DNA of 64,000 nt from Lichenicola sp964247725 (GTDB taxonomy: Bacteria; Pseudomonadota; Alphaproteobacteria; Acetobacterales; Acetobacteraceae): assembly GCA_964247725.1 (NCBI GenBank), contig CAXTVM010000005.1, positions 1-64,000 of the forward strand. Reading direction: 5' to 3'. Below the pieces are notes generated by a model. That model worked only from the letters and a program-made list of their open reading frames with translations. It was not told where the DNA came from and did no database searches. The stretch's first letter is position 1, and every line of letters begins with the position of its first letter. The position numbers and the translations under genes were made by a program. Shown one piece after another: positions 8,558 through 18,023 of the stretch.

Positions 8558-8661
8558 AGCATGATCCAACCGCTTCAGGCTCACGGATCATGCTCAAGCT
8601 TGTCGTTCTTGCGGGCCTCCTATCCGGCCGAATGGGTCCGTTCGGTCGGATGATGCTCTAG
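8554..8661. repeat. TAGAGCATSATCC repeat, copy 1
   Basis: An element of about 107 bp flanked by inverted termini (CTAGAGCATGATCC and GGATGATGCTCTAG) with a second GGATCATGCTC motif inside. Its reverse complement aligns along its length with the copy at 48448. Both ends carry CTAG, giving TAG stop codons to the glycosylase on the left and, on the other strand, to the gene at 8658-8984 on the right. Similar GAGCATGATCC palindromes are common between genes in Alphaproteobacteria. Confidence 0.9.
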
Positions 8662-8984
8662 CCGTCGGCGCCGCTGCCCGATCCGGTCACGCCGGATCGC
8701 GATGGCGCGTCCGAGCCCGGCTCGACCGTCCGGGTCATCGCCGCCACGGCGGCATCGTCGCCGACCTCCGCGGCGTCGAGCTTGGCACTTGGCCCGGAAC
8801 CCTGGCGCGACTCCATCAGGGCATCCTCGACCGCCTGCGGATCGACCCGGATCGCCTCGCCCATCAGCCGCTCCGCCTCGTCCGGATCGCCGTCGCGCTG
8901 CGCGCGCGTCGAGACGTCGACGAGCCGGCGCGCGATCCCGTGCTTGCCCTCGCCGAAGCTGTTCGGCTCCTGGATGTCGGCCAT
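8658..8984 (-). CDS. Small hydrophilic protein of unknown function
   Basis: A 108-residue acidic protein, not recognised. The N-terminal half is ordered-looking, with a possible single TPR-like helix pair (LVDVSTRAQRDGDPDEAERL). The C-terminal half is Asp/Ala/Gly/Ser-rich and probably disordered. No signal peptide or cysteines. The ATG at 8984 follows a lone-gene context. The TAG stop is supplied by the right end of the adjacent repeat, so the original C-terminus may have been different. Confidence 0.6.
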   Translation of the reverse strand: MADIQEPNSFGEGKHGIARRLVDVSTRAQRDGDPDEAERLMGEAIRVDPQAVEDALMESRQGSGPSAKLDAAEVGDDAAVAAMTRTVEPGSDAPSRSGVTGSGSGADG

Positions 8985-9061
8985 GGCCCTGATCTCCGCT
9001 GCTGTGTCCGGACAACCGCCCGGGCCGGCGCCGGTTGCAGGGCCGCTGCCGGCGCCCCGTG

Positions 9062-9409
9062 TCAGCGCTGGTCGATCTCGACGTTGGTGAGGCTGTAATC
9101 CTCGGGGATGTGGCTGCCGACCAGCAGCTGCTCGCGCCAGTTGCCGTGCTTGATGGCGGCGTCGAGCGCCGGCTGGATGCGGTAGTCGATGTCGTAGGCG
9201 CCGGCATATTGCTGCAGGTCGGTGTCGCCGGTCAGGTCCGGATTGGGCGTGCCGCAGATCTGCACCGCCTGGTAGAACGGCACGCCGAAATCCTTGACCT
9301 GGTCGTCAAGGCAGGCGGTATCGCCTGGACGCGGCGGGTGGAAGTCGACGCCGCACCCGGCGAGCGGTGCCAGGGCCGTCAGCAGGGCAGCCACTCGTGC
9401 GATCAGCAT
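9062..9409 (-). CDS. Small lipoprotein of unknown function
   Basis: A 115-residue protein with a lipoprotein signal peptide: MLIARVAALLTALAPLAGC, where LAGC is the lipobox and Cys19 is the predicted lipidation site. The mature part has Cys at two further positions (TACLDD, QICGTP) that could form a disulfide. No known domain was recognised. It is predicted to be membrane-anchored in the periplasm or outer membrane, and is transcribed divergently from the flavin reductase gene. Confidence 0.7.
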   Translation of the reverse strand: MLIARVAALLTALAPLAGCGVDFHPPRPGDTACLDDQVKDFGVPFYQAVQICGTPNPDLTGDTDLQQYAGAYDIDYRIQPALDAAIKHGNWREQLLVGSHIPEDYSLTNVEIDQR

Positions 9410-9568
9410 GACATTTCCTACCTTCGATCTGGCCCGCCTTCGATCTGGCAACGGCGGCGCCTCGCACGCGGCGAACGGCCCCAAGCCGGACGGCCGGGGC
9501 GGCGGTCGCTTTCGATCCTCGCCGGCCCAAGGTTATATGGGGGTGGGTTCCGGACCGAGGAGAACGGC

Positions 9569-10060
9569 GTGGGCGTCGATGCAACAATCTATCGCGAGGC
9601 GATGTCCCGGCTCGGCGCCGCCGTCAACATCATCACCACCCGCGACGAGACCGGCAACCACGGCTTCACCGCCTCCGCGGTGTGCTCGGTCACCGACAGC
9701 CCGCCGACGCTGCTGGTGTGCGTCAACCGCAATGTCCGCTCCCGGCCGACGATCCGGCTGGGCGCCCCGATCTGCGTCAACACCCTGGCCCACGCGCAGC
9801 AGCACGTGTCGGCCGCCTTCTCGAGCAGCAAGCTGGAGATGGCCGAGCGGTTCGAGATCGGCACCTGGACCACGCTCAAGACCGGCGCGCCGATGCTGGA
9901 GCAGGCGCTGACGTCGTTCGACTGCCTGGTGTCCGACATCGTCGAGGTCGGCAGCCACAGCGTGGTGTTCTGCGCGATCCAGTCGATCCACCTCGGCGAT
10001 CCGGCGGAGGCGCTGATGTATTTCTCCCGCGCCTACCACCGCCTCGGCTCCCCCGCGTGA
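9569..10060 (+). CDS. Flavin reductase-like protein (HpaC/RutF type)
   Basis: A 163-residue protein of the FMN-binding split-barrel flavin reductase family (PF01613). It starts with the typical YREAMSRLGAAVNIITT, followed by HGFTASAVCSVTDSPPTLLVC and CVNTLAHAQQHVSAAFSS. Such proteins reduce FMN/FAD with NAD(P)H for a partner monooxygenase (4-hydroxyphenylacetate, pyrimidine and others). No monooxygenase gene is nearby, so the partner is unknown. The start is GTG at 9569, preceded by GAGGAGAAC, a good ribosome binding site. Confidence 0.85.
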   Translation: MGVDATIYREAMSRLGAAVNIITTRDETGNHGFTASAVCSVTDSPPTLLVCVNRNVRSRPTIRLGAPICVNTLAHAQQHVSAAFSSSKLEMAERFEIGTWTTLKTGAPMLEQALTSFDCLVSDIVEVGSHSVVFCAIQSIHLGDPAEALMYFSRAYHRLGSPA

Positions 10061-10073
10061 GACTGGACTGTGC

Positions 10074-10205
10074 CGGCGATCCGACGCGCCCGTCTGCGCT
10101 TGCCGTCTGCTCACGGCCAGGAGGCCGCTGCGCGGCGGTTCCGGGCGGTCACGCCGGCCGTGTTGCTGCGCGGCACTCTCACTCGGCACAACCCAGTCTC
10201 GCACG
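10074..10205. repeat. 130-bp repeat family, copy A
   Basis: This intergenic stretch aligns with 37741-37870: CGGCGATCCGACGCGCCCGT against CGGCGATCCGACCCGCCCTT, then a CTGCGCTTGCCG-type block, a shared GGTTCCGGG block, GCTGCGCGGCA, and an ending GCACAACCCAGTCTCG against GCACAGCTCATTCTCG. Identity is roughly two-thirds to three-quarters by eye, with one small gap. It lies between the flavin reductase and the 3' end of argF. Confidence 0.65.
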
Positions 10206-10230
10206 AGGCCCCGGCACACCCTTCCAGGGC

Positions 10231-11255
10231 TCAGGCGCTGGCGGCCAGCTCTTGCCAGTTCGGGCCGCCCAGGATCCAGGCGAGCAGGGCCTTCTGCGCG
10301 TGGAGGCGGTTCTCGGCCTCGTCGAACACCACTGACCAGCGACCCTCCATGACCTCGTCGGTCACCTCCTCGCCGCGATGCGCCGGCAGGCAGTGCATGA
10401 ACAGCGCGTCCGGAGCCGCCTCGCCCATCAGCGCGGCGTCGACCCGGTAGTCCTGCAGCCGCAGGTGCCGGCCCTCGGCCGGATCGTCCGACATGCTGGT
10501 CCAGGTGTCGGTGACGACGCAGTCGGCGCCGCGCACGGCGGCGCGGGGATCGGCCATCGGCTCGATGCGGCCGCGCCCGCCCGAGGCGGCCTCCGACGCT
10601 GCCCAGTCCAGCACCTCCTGGCGCGGCCGCAGGTCCGGCGGCGTCGCCAGCCGCAGCGTGAAGCCGAACCGCACCGCCGCCTCGATCCAGCTCGCGGCCA
10701 CGTTGTTGCCGTCGCCGCACCACGCGACGACGCGCCCGGCGATCGGCCCGCGACGCTCCTCGAAGGTCATGACGTCGGCCAGCAGCTGCACCGGATGCGA
10801 GGCGTCGGTCAGCCCGTTGATCACCGGGATGGTGGCGTGCAGGGCCAGCGCGTGCAGCTCCACCGCACGGTCGGTGCGCAGCACCAGGGCGTCGAGGAAG
10901 CGCGACAGCACGCGGGCGGTGTCGGCGATGGTCTCGCCGCGGCCGAGCTGCATGTCGCGCGGGCTCAGCACCACCACGTCGCCCCCGAGCTGGCGCATCG
11001 CCACCTCGAACGATACCCGGGTGCGGGTCGAGGGCTTCTCCAGCATCAGCCCCAGCGTCAGCCCGTCGAACGGCCGCCGCGGATGCGCCCGCCGGCCCAT
11101 GCGGTGGGCCCGCTTCATCGTCGCCGCGGCGTCGACGAGCTGGCGCAGCACGGCGCCATCGCAGCCGCGCAGCTCGAGGAAATGGCGCAAGTCGGGCGCA
11201 TCACGGATGCCGGCGACGATCCCGGCCGCGGCGAGCGGGATCTCCAGCAGGCTGC

Positions 11256-11259
<4 letters not shown>
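10231..11259 (-). CDS. argF: Ornithine carbamoyltransferase
   Basis: A 342-residue enzyme catalysing carbamoyl phosphate plus ornithine to citrulline in arginine biosynthesis. The carbamoyl-phosphate loop STRTR is at 77-81 in EKPSTRTRVSFEVAM. NGLTDASHPVQLLAD and the C-terminal FMHCLPAHRGEEV (the ornithine-binding HCLPA motif) are intact. The start is GTG at 11259, overlapping the argD stop as GTGA. N-terminal length is about 25 residues more than the family norm, with a hydrophobic stretch before the FLELR core. It forms a two-gene operon with argD. Confidence 0.95.
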
Positions 11260-12491
<1,232 letters not shown>

Positions 12492-12602
12492 GTTGGGTCT
12501 GTCAGCCGCGCGGGCTCGCTCGGGTTGAGAAGGGGTGAAAGCATGCGGGTCGGCACGAGTTCAAGTCAAACCGCACCCATGCCGTGCCGGGCCTGATCCG
12601 GC

Positions 12603-13256
12603 ATGCGGGACGCTCCTCCTCCGGGCCGGCGCGAGCGGCCCCCGGTCGTCGCCGGCCCGGTGCCGGACCAGGCCCTGCTGCGGGAGGCGTCGCTGGCGCA
12701 CCTGGCCCGCTTCGCCGCCTCCGAGGCCGGGCTGGTGCGGGTGCTGGACCGGCGCATCCGGCGCTGGGCGAGCCGCGCCGAGGCCGCCGGCGCCGAGGCG
12801 GCCGAAGTGGCGGCGCAGTCGCAGGCGGCCCGTCGCGAGGCCCGCGCGGTCGCCATGGCGCTGGTCCGCGCCGGCGTGCTGGACGATGCCGCTTATGCCG
12901 AGGCGCGGGCGCGTTCGCTGGTCCGCGGCGGCCGCTCGCGGCGGGCGGCGCTGGCCCACCTGGCAGGCCGCGGCATCGGATCAGAGCTGGCGCAGGGCGT
13001 GCTGCCGGAGGATCGCGACACTGAGCTCGCCGCCGCCCTGGTGCAGGCGCGGCGGCGGCGGATCGGCCCGTTCGCCGCCGTGGGGACTGATGAGGATGCC
13101 GACCCGGATGGGCTCCGGCCGCCCGACCCGCGGCGGCACGACCGGGCCCTGGCTGCATTGGCCCGCGCCGGCTTCACCCGCGAGACCGCCGAGCGCGCGC
13201 TGGCGCTGGACCGGGATGCGGCGGACGCGCTGATCGAGGCCCTGAAGCGGGGGTGA
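12603..13256 (+). CDS. recX: RecX-family regulatory protein
   Basis: A 217-residue protein of the RecX family (PF02631), which binds RecA filaments and modulates recombinase activity. It has the typical alternating helix pattern: LAHLARFAASEAGLVRVLDRR, LVRAGVLDDAAYAEARA, then SRRAALAHLAGRGI and the C-terminal LARAGFTRETAERALAL. Arg/Ala-rich throughout, as usual in GC-rich alphaproteobacteria. No recA is in the window. The ATG at 12603 leaves a Pro/Arg-rich N-terminal tail; a later start is possible. Confidence 0.85.
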   Translation: MRDAPPPGRRERPPVVAGPVPDQALLREASLAHLARFAASEAGLVRVLDRRIRRWASRAEAAGAEAAEVAAQSQAARREARAVAMALVRAGVLDDAAYAEARARSLVRGGRSRRAALAHLAGRGIGSELAQGVLPEDRDTELAAALVQARRRRIGPFAAVGTDEDADPDGLRPPDPRRHDRALAALARAGFTRETAERALALDRDAADALIEALKRG

Positions 13257-13346
13257 GCGCCGACCCGGACCGCTTGCATGAGCGGCCCGACGGCGCCATG
13301 TCATGGCGTGACCGGGCACCCGCACCGATAGGAAAAGGCATCTCCC

Positions 13347-13634
13347 ATGGGTAGCTTCAGCATCTGGCACTGGCTGATCGTCCTGGCGGTGGTCCTGCTG
13401 CTGTTCGGCGGCAGCAGCAAGATCAGCACCCTGATGGGCGACTTCGCCAAGGGCATCAAGTCGTTCAAGAAGAACATGGGCGAGGACGAGTCGATGGAGC
13501 ACGGCGCCCACCTGGCGCCGCCGCCTCAGGTCTCGCAGGCGGCCCAGGTACCCCCGGCGGGCTACCCGGCGCAGCCCCAGCCGGCCTATCAGCCGCAGCC
13601 GGCGCCGGTCGAGCCGGCGCGTCACCCGGGCTGA
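13347..13634 (+). CDS. tatA: Twin-arginine translocase subunit TatA
   Basis: A 95-residue TatA/E protein: one N-terminal membrane helix (IWHWLIVLAVVLLLF), the FG hinge, then an amphipathic helix (STLMGDFAKGIKSFKKNM) and an acidic patch GEDES. The tail is Pro/Gln-rich (about 40 residues with repeated QPQPA). TatA oligomers form the pore for folded Tat substrates. tatB and tatC are not adjacent. The ATG at 13347 is preceded by AGGAAAAGG. A small hairpin follows the stop. Confidence 0.92.
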   Translation: MGSFSIWHWLIVLAVVLLLFGGSSKISTLMGDFAKGIKSFKKNMGEDESMEHGAHLAPPPQVSQAAQVPPAGYPAQPQPAYQPQPAPVEPARHPG

Positions 13635-13758
13635 CGCGCCGTCCGTCGGACGGTGGCGGCCCCGTCGGCGCCTGATCCGCTGCTGGACGCGCCATCCGTC
13701 TTGACCGGCTCGTCTCGGCCTGTGCCCTATCCACGAGTTGCGCTGCCGTGCGGGTCGG

Positions 13759-14685
13759 ATGACGAGGCGATATAGCGGTTGGGCCGAGCTGCCGGCCGAT
13801 GCGCGCGGCGGCATCCTGGCCCTCGGCAACTTCGACGGCGTGCATCTGGGTCATGCGCACCTGCTGCGCACGCTGCATGTGGCCCGCCCGGACGCGCCGC
13901 TGGGCGTGCTGACCTTCGAGCCGCACCCGCGCGAGCTGTTCCGTCCCGATGACGCGCCGTTCCGACTGACGCTGTCGGACGAGCGGCAGGACGCCCTGGC
14001 GGCGCTGGGGGTCGCGCGCATCTTCGAGATCCCGTTCGACCGCGCCTTCTCGCTGCTGACCGCGCGGCGGTTCGTGCAGGAGGTGCTGCACGGGGCGCTG
14101 GGCGCCACCCATCTGGCCTGCGGCGCCGACTTCGCCTACGGCCACCGCCGCGGCGGCGACGTGGCGACGCTGGCCGAGCACGCGGAGTCGCTCGGCATCG
14201 GGCTGACCGTGGTGCCGGCCCTGGCCGACGCCGGCGGCCCGTACTCCTCGACCCGCATCCGCCGGGCGTTGCTCGACGGCTATCCGGAGCGGGCGAGCGA
14301 GGAGCTGGGCCGGCAGTGGGCGGTGCGCGGCGTCGTCCGCCATGGCGACAAGCGGGGTCGCCTGCTGGGCTTCCCGACCGCCAACATCCAGCTCGGCCGC
14401 CATCTGGAGCCGGCGCGCGGCGTCTATGCGGTGACGGTGCGGCTGCCCGACGGCAGCCTGTATCCGGGGGTCGCCAACATCGGCCGCAGGCCCACCGTCA
14501 ACGACACGCTGGAGAGCCGGCTGGAGGTCAACCTGTTCGACTTCGACGGCGACCTCTACGGCCAGGTGCTGTCGGTCTCGCTGCACACGCTGCTGCGGGC
14601 CGAGCACAAGTTCGACGGCCTGGACGCCCTCAAGGCGCAGATCACGCTCGACGCCCAAACCGCCCGCACCTACCTGAAAACCTAA
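13759..14685 (+). CDS. ribF: Bifunctional riboflavin kinase / FAD synthetase
   Basis: A 308-residue enzyme making FMN and FAD from riboflavin. The N-terminal FAD synthetase part (about 18-170) has GNFDGVHLGHAHLL, CGADFAYGHRRGGDV and YSSTRIRRALLDG. The C-terminal flavokinase part (from about 190) has GRLLGFPTANI, GVYAVTV, NIGRRPTVN and NLFDFDGDLYGQ. The ATG at 13759 gives the normal N-terminus; an in-frame TTG at 13738 would add seven residues. It is followed five bases later by bluB, an FMN-dependent enzyme, a functionally sensible pairing. Confidence 0.94.
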   Translation: MTRRYSGWAELPADARGGILALGNFDGVHLGHAHLLRTLHVARPDAPLGVLTFEPHPRELFRPDDAPFRLTLSDERQDALAALGVARIFEIPFDRAFSLLTARRFVQEVLHGALGATHLACGADFAYGHRRGGDVATLAEHAESLGIGLTVVPALADAGGPYSSTRIRRALLDGYPERASEELGRQWAVRGVVRHGDKRGRLLGFPTANIQLGRHLEPARGVYAVTVRLPDGSLYPGVANIGRRPTVNDTLESRLEVNLFDFDGDLYGQVLSVSLHTLLRAEHKFDGLDALKAQITLDAQTARTYLKT

Positions 14686-14689
14686 ACGA

Positions 14690-15355
14690 ATGGATCTTCA
14701 AAGCTTCGCCTTGAACGGGTCCAGGGCAGAGCCCTGGCCTTCGTTCTCTTCGGATTTTTGCGGTGGCCTCGCCCAGCTCCTTGCATGGCGCCGCGACGTC
14801 CGCCGCTTCCGCCCCGAGCCCTTGCCCGACGGCCTGCTGCCGCAGCTGCTGGCGCTGGCGCACACCGCGCCGTCGGTCGGGCTCAGCCAGCCCTGGCGGT
14901 TCGTGACGGTCGACGATCCGGGCCGCCGCGCCGCGGTGCGGGCCAGCTTCGAGGCCTGCAACCGTGCCGCCGCCGCCGGCCAGCCGGCCGCCTATGCGCG
15001 CCTGAAGCTCGCCGGCCTCGACGAGGCGCCGTGCCACCTGGCGGTGTTCGCCGACCCCGATCCCGGTCAGGGCCACGGCCTCGGCCGCGCCAGCATGCCC
15101 GAGACCGCGGCGTATTCGGCGGTGGTCGCCGTGCACACGCTGTGGCTGGCGGCGCGGGCGACCGGGGTCGGCCTGGGGTGGGTCTCGATCCTGGACCCCG
15201 AGGCGGTGGCGGCGGCGCTGGAGGTGCCGGCAGCGTGGCGTCTGATCGGCTATCTCTGCCTCGGCTATCCGCGGGAGGAAGCCGACAGCCCCGAGCTGGA
15301 GCGCGCCGGCTGGGAGCGCCGCCGCCCGCTGGCCGCCTGCCTCCTCCACCGCTGA
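14690..15355 (+). CDS. bluB: 5,6-dimethylbenzimidazole synthase (BluB-like)
   Basis: A 221-residue nitroreductase-fold protein. BluB fragments FMNH2 with O2 to make the lower ligand of vitamin B12. Family markers are LLAWRRDVRRFRPEPLP, LALAHTAPSVGLSQPWRFV, the lid-like SMPETAAYSAV and WVSILDPEAVAAAL. The first 19 or so residues (for example LNGSRAEPWPSF) are encoded by an NPE arm at 14713-14745, and the only in-frame starts are ATG 14690 and TTG 14711, both within or next to that arm. The native start has therefore been replaced. It lies 10 kb from the other cobalamin genes and likely shares transcription with ribF. Confidence 0.88.
   Translation: MDLQSFALNGSRAEPWPSFSSDFCGGLAQLLAWRRDVRRFRPEPLPDGLLPQLLALAHTAPSVGLSQPWRFVTVDDPGRRAAVRASFEACNRAAAAGQPAAYARLKLAGLDEAPCHLAVFADPDPGQGHGLGRASMPETAAYSAVVAVHTLWLAARATGVGLGWVSILDPEAVAAALEVPAAWRLIGYLCLGYPREEADSPELERAGWERRRPLAACLLHR
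14713..14745. repeat. NPE half-element forming the 5' end of bluB
   Basis: The outer NPE hairpin GGGTCCAGGGCAGAGCCCTG and the terminal GCCTTCG are present. The preceding AACGAATGG (14687-14695) resembles the AACGAATCGG core of complete copies, so the bluB start codon may itself lie in element sequence. It is read in frame by bluB. Confidence 0.8.
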
Positions 15356-15444
15356 AAGCTCCGTCCGAGGCCGCGATCCGGACCCCGGTGGCGTTGCGGT
15401 CCGGTTCGGATCAAGGTGGCGGCACGACCTTCTGGGATCATGCA

Positions 15445-15594
15445 ATGCGGATGTGCGGGATCTGGCCGGTGGTTCTGGCGCTGGCCTGCGCGGGCGTCGC
15501 CGCCGGCTGCGCTGCGTCGAATGGGCGGCAAGGCGACGGCCATGCGCCGCGCGGAGCCTATGTCGGCGGGGCGGGCGGCTATGTCGTGCACTGA
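15445..15594 (+). CDS. Putative small lipoprotein
   Basis: A 49-residue frame with a convincing lipoprotein signal: MRMCGIWPVVLALACAGVAAGC, where AAGC is a lipobox. It is followed by a Gly-rich tail. It overlaps the start of the DUF427 gene by 14 bases in another frame. No homology was recognised; support comes only from the signal peptide and the position. Confidence 0.45.
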   Translation: MRMCGIWPVVLALACAGVAAGCAASNGRQGDGHAPRGAYVGGAGGYVVH

Positions 15595-16078
15595 CGCCGC
15601 CGACGACCGCCTGCTGCCGGAGAGCGTCTGGGACTATCCGCGGCCGCCGGCGCTGCAGCTGGTGCCGCTGCCGGTGCGGATCGCGTTCGGGGGCGGGGTG
15701 ATCGCGCAGACCGAGCACGCCTGGCGGGTGCTGGAAACGTCGCATCCGCCGGTCTACTACCTGCCGCCCGACGCCTTCCTGCCGAGCACGCTGGAGGAGA
15801 CGGCAGGATCCAGCTATTGCGAGTGGAAGGGGATGGCGCGCTACTGGACGCTGCGGGCCGGTGGCCGGGTCGCGGTGCGCGCGGGCTGGAGCTATCCGCG
15901 ACCGACCGCCGCCTTCGCTGCCTTGGCCGGCCACGTCGCGGTGTATGCAGGCCCGATGGACGGTTGCCACGTCGGCGATGAACGGGTGACGCCGCAGCCG
16001 GGCGGGTTCTATGGCGGCTGGATCACGCGCAACCTCGCCGGACCGTTCAAGGGCGTGCCCGGCAGCGCCGGCTGGTAG
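15581..16078 (+). CDS. DUF427-family protein (larger type)
   Basis: The core has about 165 residues from the ATG at 15581; in-frame starts further up (15560, 15416) would overlap the small lipoprotein. DUF427 features are ETSHPPVYYLPPDAF, the CEWKGMARYW strand with a conserved CxWKG, and WSYPRPTAAFAALAGHVAVY. A C-terminal GGFYGGWITRNLAGPFKG segment is typical of this subgroup. The family has a small beta-tent fold with unknown activity. A shorter paralogue lies at 27963. Confidence 0.8.
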   Translation: MSCTDAADDRLLPESVWDYPRPPALQLVPLPVRIAFGGGVIAQTEHAWRVLETSHPPVYYLPPDAFLPSTLEETAGSSYCEWKGMARYWTLRAGGRVAVRAGWSYPRPTAAFAALAGHVAVYAGPMDGCHVGDERVTPQPGGFYGGWITRNLAGPFKGVPGSAGW

Positions 16079-16085
16079 GCGCCCG

Positions 16086-16826
16086 ATGCGCAGTCTCCCT
16101 ACCGGCGGCTGGGCCGTGGTGATCGGCGCCGGCGGCGGCATCGGCGGCGCTCTGGCCGCACGGCTGGCCGACGATCCGGACATCGCCGGCGTCCTCGCCC
16201 TGTCCCGCCAGCCCGTGCCGGCCGCCGCCGACGGCCGGCTGCGGCGGGGCGCGATCGATGTCGGCGATCCCGCCAGCATCGAGCGGGCGGCGGCGCGGTT
16301 GGCTGCCATGGAGGTGCCGGTCCGCCTGGTCGTGGTGGCGACCGGCCTGCTGCACGACGGGCGCCAACAGCCGGAGAAGAGCTACCGCGTCCTCGACGCC
16401 GAGGCGCTGCTGGACAGCTACCGCATCAACGCAGTCGGCCCGGCGCTGGTGGCCCGCCACATGCTGCCGCTGCTGGCGCCGACGGGTCGCAGCGTGTTCG
16501 CGGCGTTGTCGGCAAGGGTCGGCAGCATCGGCGACAACCGCTCCGGCGGCTGGCACGGCTACCGCGCCTCGAAGGCGGCGCTGAACATGATCCTGCGCAA
16601 CCTCGCCATCGAGACGCGGCGCCGCACGCCGGACCTGCTCTGCGTCGGGCTGCATCCGGGCACCGTCGCCACCGGGCTGAGCCGGCCGTTCCAGCGCAAC
16701 GTGCCGGACCCGCAGCTGTTCACGCCGGAGTTCGCGGCGGAGCGGCTGCTGGCGGTGATCGACGGGCTGCGTCCGGAGGACTCCGGCAACGTGCTCGACT
16801 GGCAGGGGGCGACGGTGCCGCCGTAA
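16086..16826 (+). CDS. SDR-family oxidoreductase (C-factor-like)
   Basis: A 246-residue short-chain dehydrogenase. The cofactor-binding Gly-rich loop is VIGAGGGIGGALAARL, the catalytic Ser is in ALSARVGSIGDN, and the YxxxK motif is in YRASKAALNMILRNLA. It resembles the C-signal/CsgA-like SDR group with LHPGTVATGLSRPF. The substrate is unknown. It starts seven bases after the DUF427 stop, so the two are probably co-transcribed. It converges on the DUF1345 gene with a perfect hairpin between them. Confidence 0.85.
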   Translation: MRSLPTGGWAVVIGAGGGIGGALAARLADDPDIAGVLALSRQPVPAAADGRLRRGAIDVGDPASIERAAARLAAMEVPVRLVVVATGLLHDGRQQPEKSYRVLDAEALLDSYRINAVGPALVARHMLPLLAPTGRSVFAALSARVGSIGDNRSGGWHGYRASKAALNMILRNLAIETRRRTPDLLCVGLHPGTVATGLSRPFQRNVPDPQLFTPEFAAERLLAVIDGLRPEDSGNVLDWQGATVPP

Positions 16827-16829
16827 GAC

Positions 16830-16855
16830 GGCCAGGGGCAGGGCCCCTGGCCTTC
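16830..16855. terminator. Solo NPE outer hairpin between convergent genes
   Basis: GGCCAGGGGC-AGG-GCCCCTGGCC is a perfect 10-bp stem with a 3-base loop followed by TTC. It matches the outer arm of NPE elements. It lies between the ends of the SDR (+) and DUF1345 (-) genes and could terminate both transcripts. There is no U-tract, so any termination would not be classical intrinsic. Confidence 0.6.
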
Positions 16856-17483
16856 AACTCGCCAGCGATGCGGCGATGTTCACCCCGAGCGCGATGATCG
16901 CGGTGTTGAACAGGTAGGACACCAGCGAGTGAGCCAGCACCAGGCGGCGCATGGCGGCCGATTGCGTGACGACGTCGCTGACCTGGCTCGCGACCCCCAT
17001 GCAGAACGAGAAGTAGAGGAACTCGTCGATGTTCGGGGTGTCGTTGCCCGGGAACAGCAGGCCGCGGCGCCGCCAGAACTCGTGCGCGTAGTGGGTGGCG
17101 AAGGTCGTGTGCACGAACAGCCAGGACAGCAACACGGTGGCGCCGGCGAGCCCGTCCAGCCACCCGGCCTGCGGCTTGCCGTGCGCCTGCGCCAGCTCCG
17201 CCACGATCGCCCCCAACGCCGCCAGCGCGGCGGCGATGGTGATCAGCAGCATGCCCCAGGCGCCCTCGTCCAGCTGGATGGCGACCGCCGCCAGCCGGTC
17301 GGGCGTGGTGCGGCGCACCGTCAGCGCGAAGACGGCGGCATAGCCCAGCACGCCGCAATCCCAGCCGACCAGCAGCGTCGTGACCGGCCGGAGCCGCAGC
17401 AGCACGAGCGCCAGCGGGACCGCGACCAGGATCGACAGCAGGCCCGTCAGCAGGGCGGGCCGGTAGCGCAGATGGCGGAACAT
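16854..17483 (-). CDS. DUF1345-family membrane protein
   Basis: A 209-residue protein with five or so membrane helices: ALLTGLLSILVAVPLALVLL, GVLGYAAVFALTV, MLLITIAAALAALGAIV, ATVLLSWLFVHTTFATHYAH and the C-terminal YLFNTAIIALGVNIAA. The family signature HTTFATHYAHEFW and FLYFSFCMGVASQVSDV are present. Function is unknown. The ATG at 17483 is chosen because upstream in-frame sequence is not membrane-like. Confidence 0.82.
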   Translation of the reverse strand: MFRHLRYRPALLTGLLSILVAVPLALVLLRLRPVTTLLVGWDCGVLGYAAVFALTVRRTTPDRLAAVAIQLDEGAWGMLLITIAAALAALGAIVAELAQAHGKPQAGWLDGLAGATVLLSWLFVHTTFATHYAHEFWRRRGLLFPGNDTPNIDEFLYFSFCMGVASQVSDVVTQSAAMRRLVLAHSLVSYLFNTAIIALGVNIAASLAS

Positions 17484-17761
17484 GGTCGGTCTCCGGGGCC
17501 CGGGGCGGGGTGAGGGTCGGAGACGGGGCGTGACCGGCTTGCGCGGGCGCGTCAACCAGCCGTCCGGACCCGGGGACGGCGCATAAGTTCGGGATACCGA
17601 TTGCATTCCGATCGCAGTCGACCATTTATGAGGGATCGGCTGTCTTTTCGGCCGGGAAGATACGATCCCTACGTAGTAACGCACGTCGAATTCCATCTCC
17701 CAATCGAAAAGTGGAACCCACGGCATCCTGGCCGCGGGCAGGCCTATGAGGGAGACGTACG

Positions 17762-17968
17762 ATGTCGACAGGCACAGTGAAGTGGTTCAACAGCCAAAAG
17801 GGCTATGGCTTCATCCAGCCCGACGACGGCTCGAAGGATATCTTCGTGCATATCTCGGCGGTCGAGCGGGCCGGTCTGACCGGCCTGAACGAGGGCCAGA
17901 AGATCAGCTACGATCTCGAGCGCGGCCAGCAGGGCAAGGTGTCCGCGGGCAACCTGCAGGCCAGCTGA
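17762..17968 (+). CDS. cspA: Cold-shock protein, CspA family
   Basis: A 68-residue single cold-shock domain that binds single-stranded RNA/DNA. RNP1 (KGYGFIQP) and RNP2 (DIFVHISAV) are intact, and VKWFNSQKG is the usual beta-1. The ATG at 17762 follows GGGAGACGTACG. The 280-bp region upstream to the DUF1345 start is AT-richer than its surroundings and includes ACTACGTAGTA-like sequence, and probably carries the promoter and a long leader as in other csp genes. A strong hairpin follows. Confidence 0.93.
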   Translation: MSTGTVKWFNSQKGYGFIQPDDGSKDIFVHISAVERAGLTGLNEGQKISYDLERGQQGKVSAGNLQAS

Positions 17969-17981
17969 TCCAGCTGGAGAC

Positions 17982-18007
17982 GGCGGTCCTGCTTCGGCAG
18001 GACCGCC
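17982..18007 (+). terminator. Perfect TTCG-loop hairpin after cspA
   Basis: GGCGGTCCTGC-TTCG-GCAGGACCGCC has an 11-bp perfect stem with a stable tetraloop, starting 14 bases after the cspA stop. There is no T-run after it (CTCAAGG), so it may stabilise the cspA 3' end or only partly attenuate read-through into the gene at 18024. Confidence 0.75.
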
Positions 18008-18023
18008 CTCAAGGAACAGCCTG

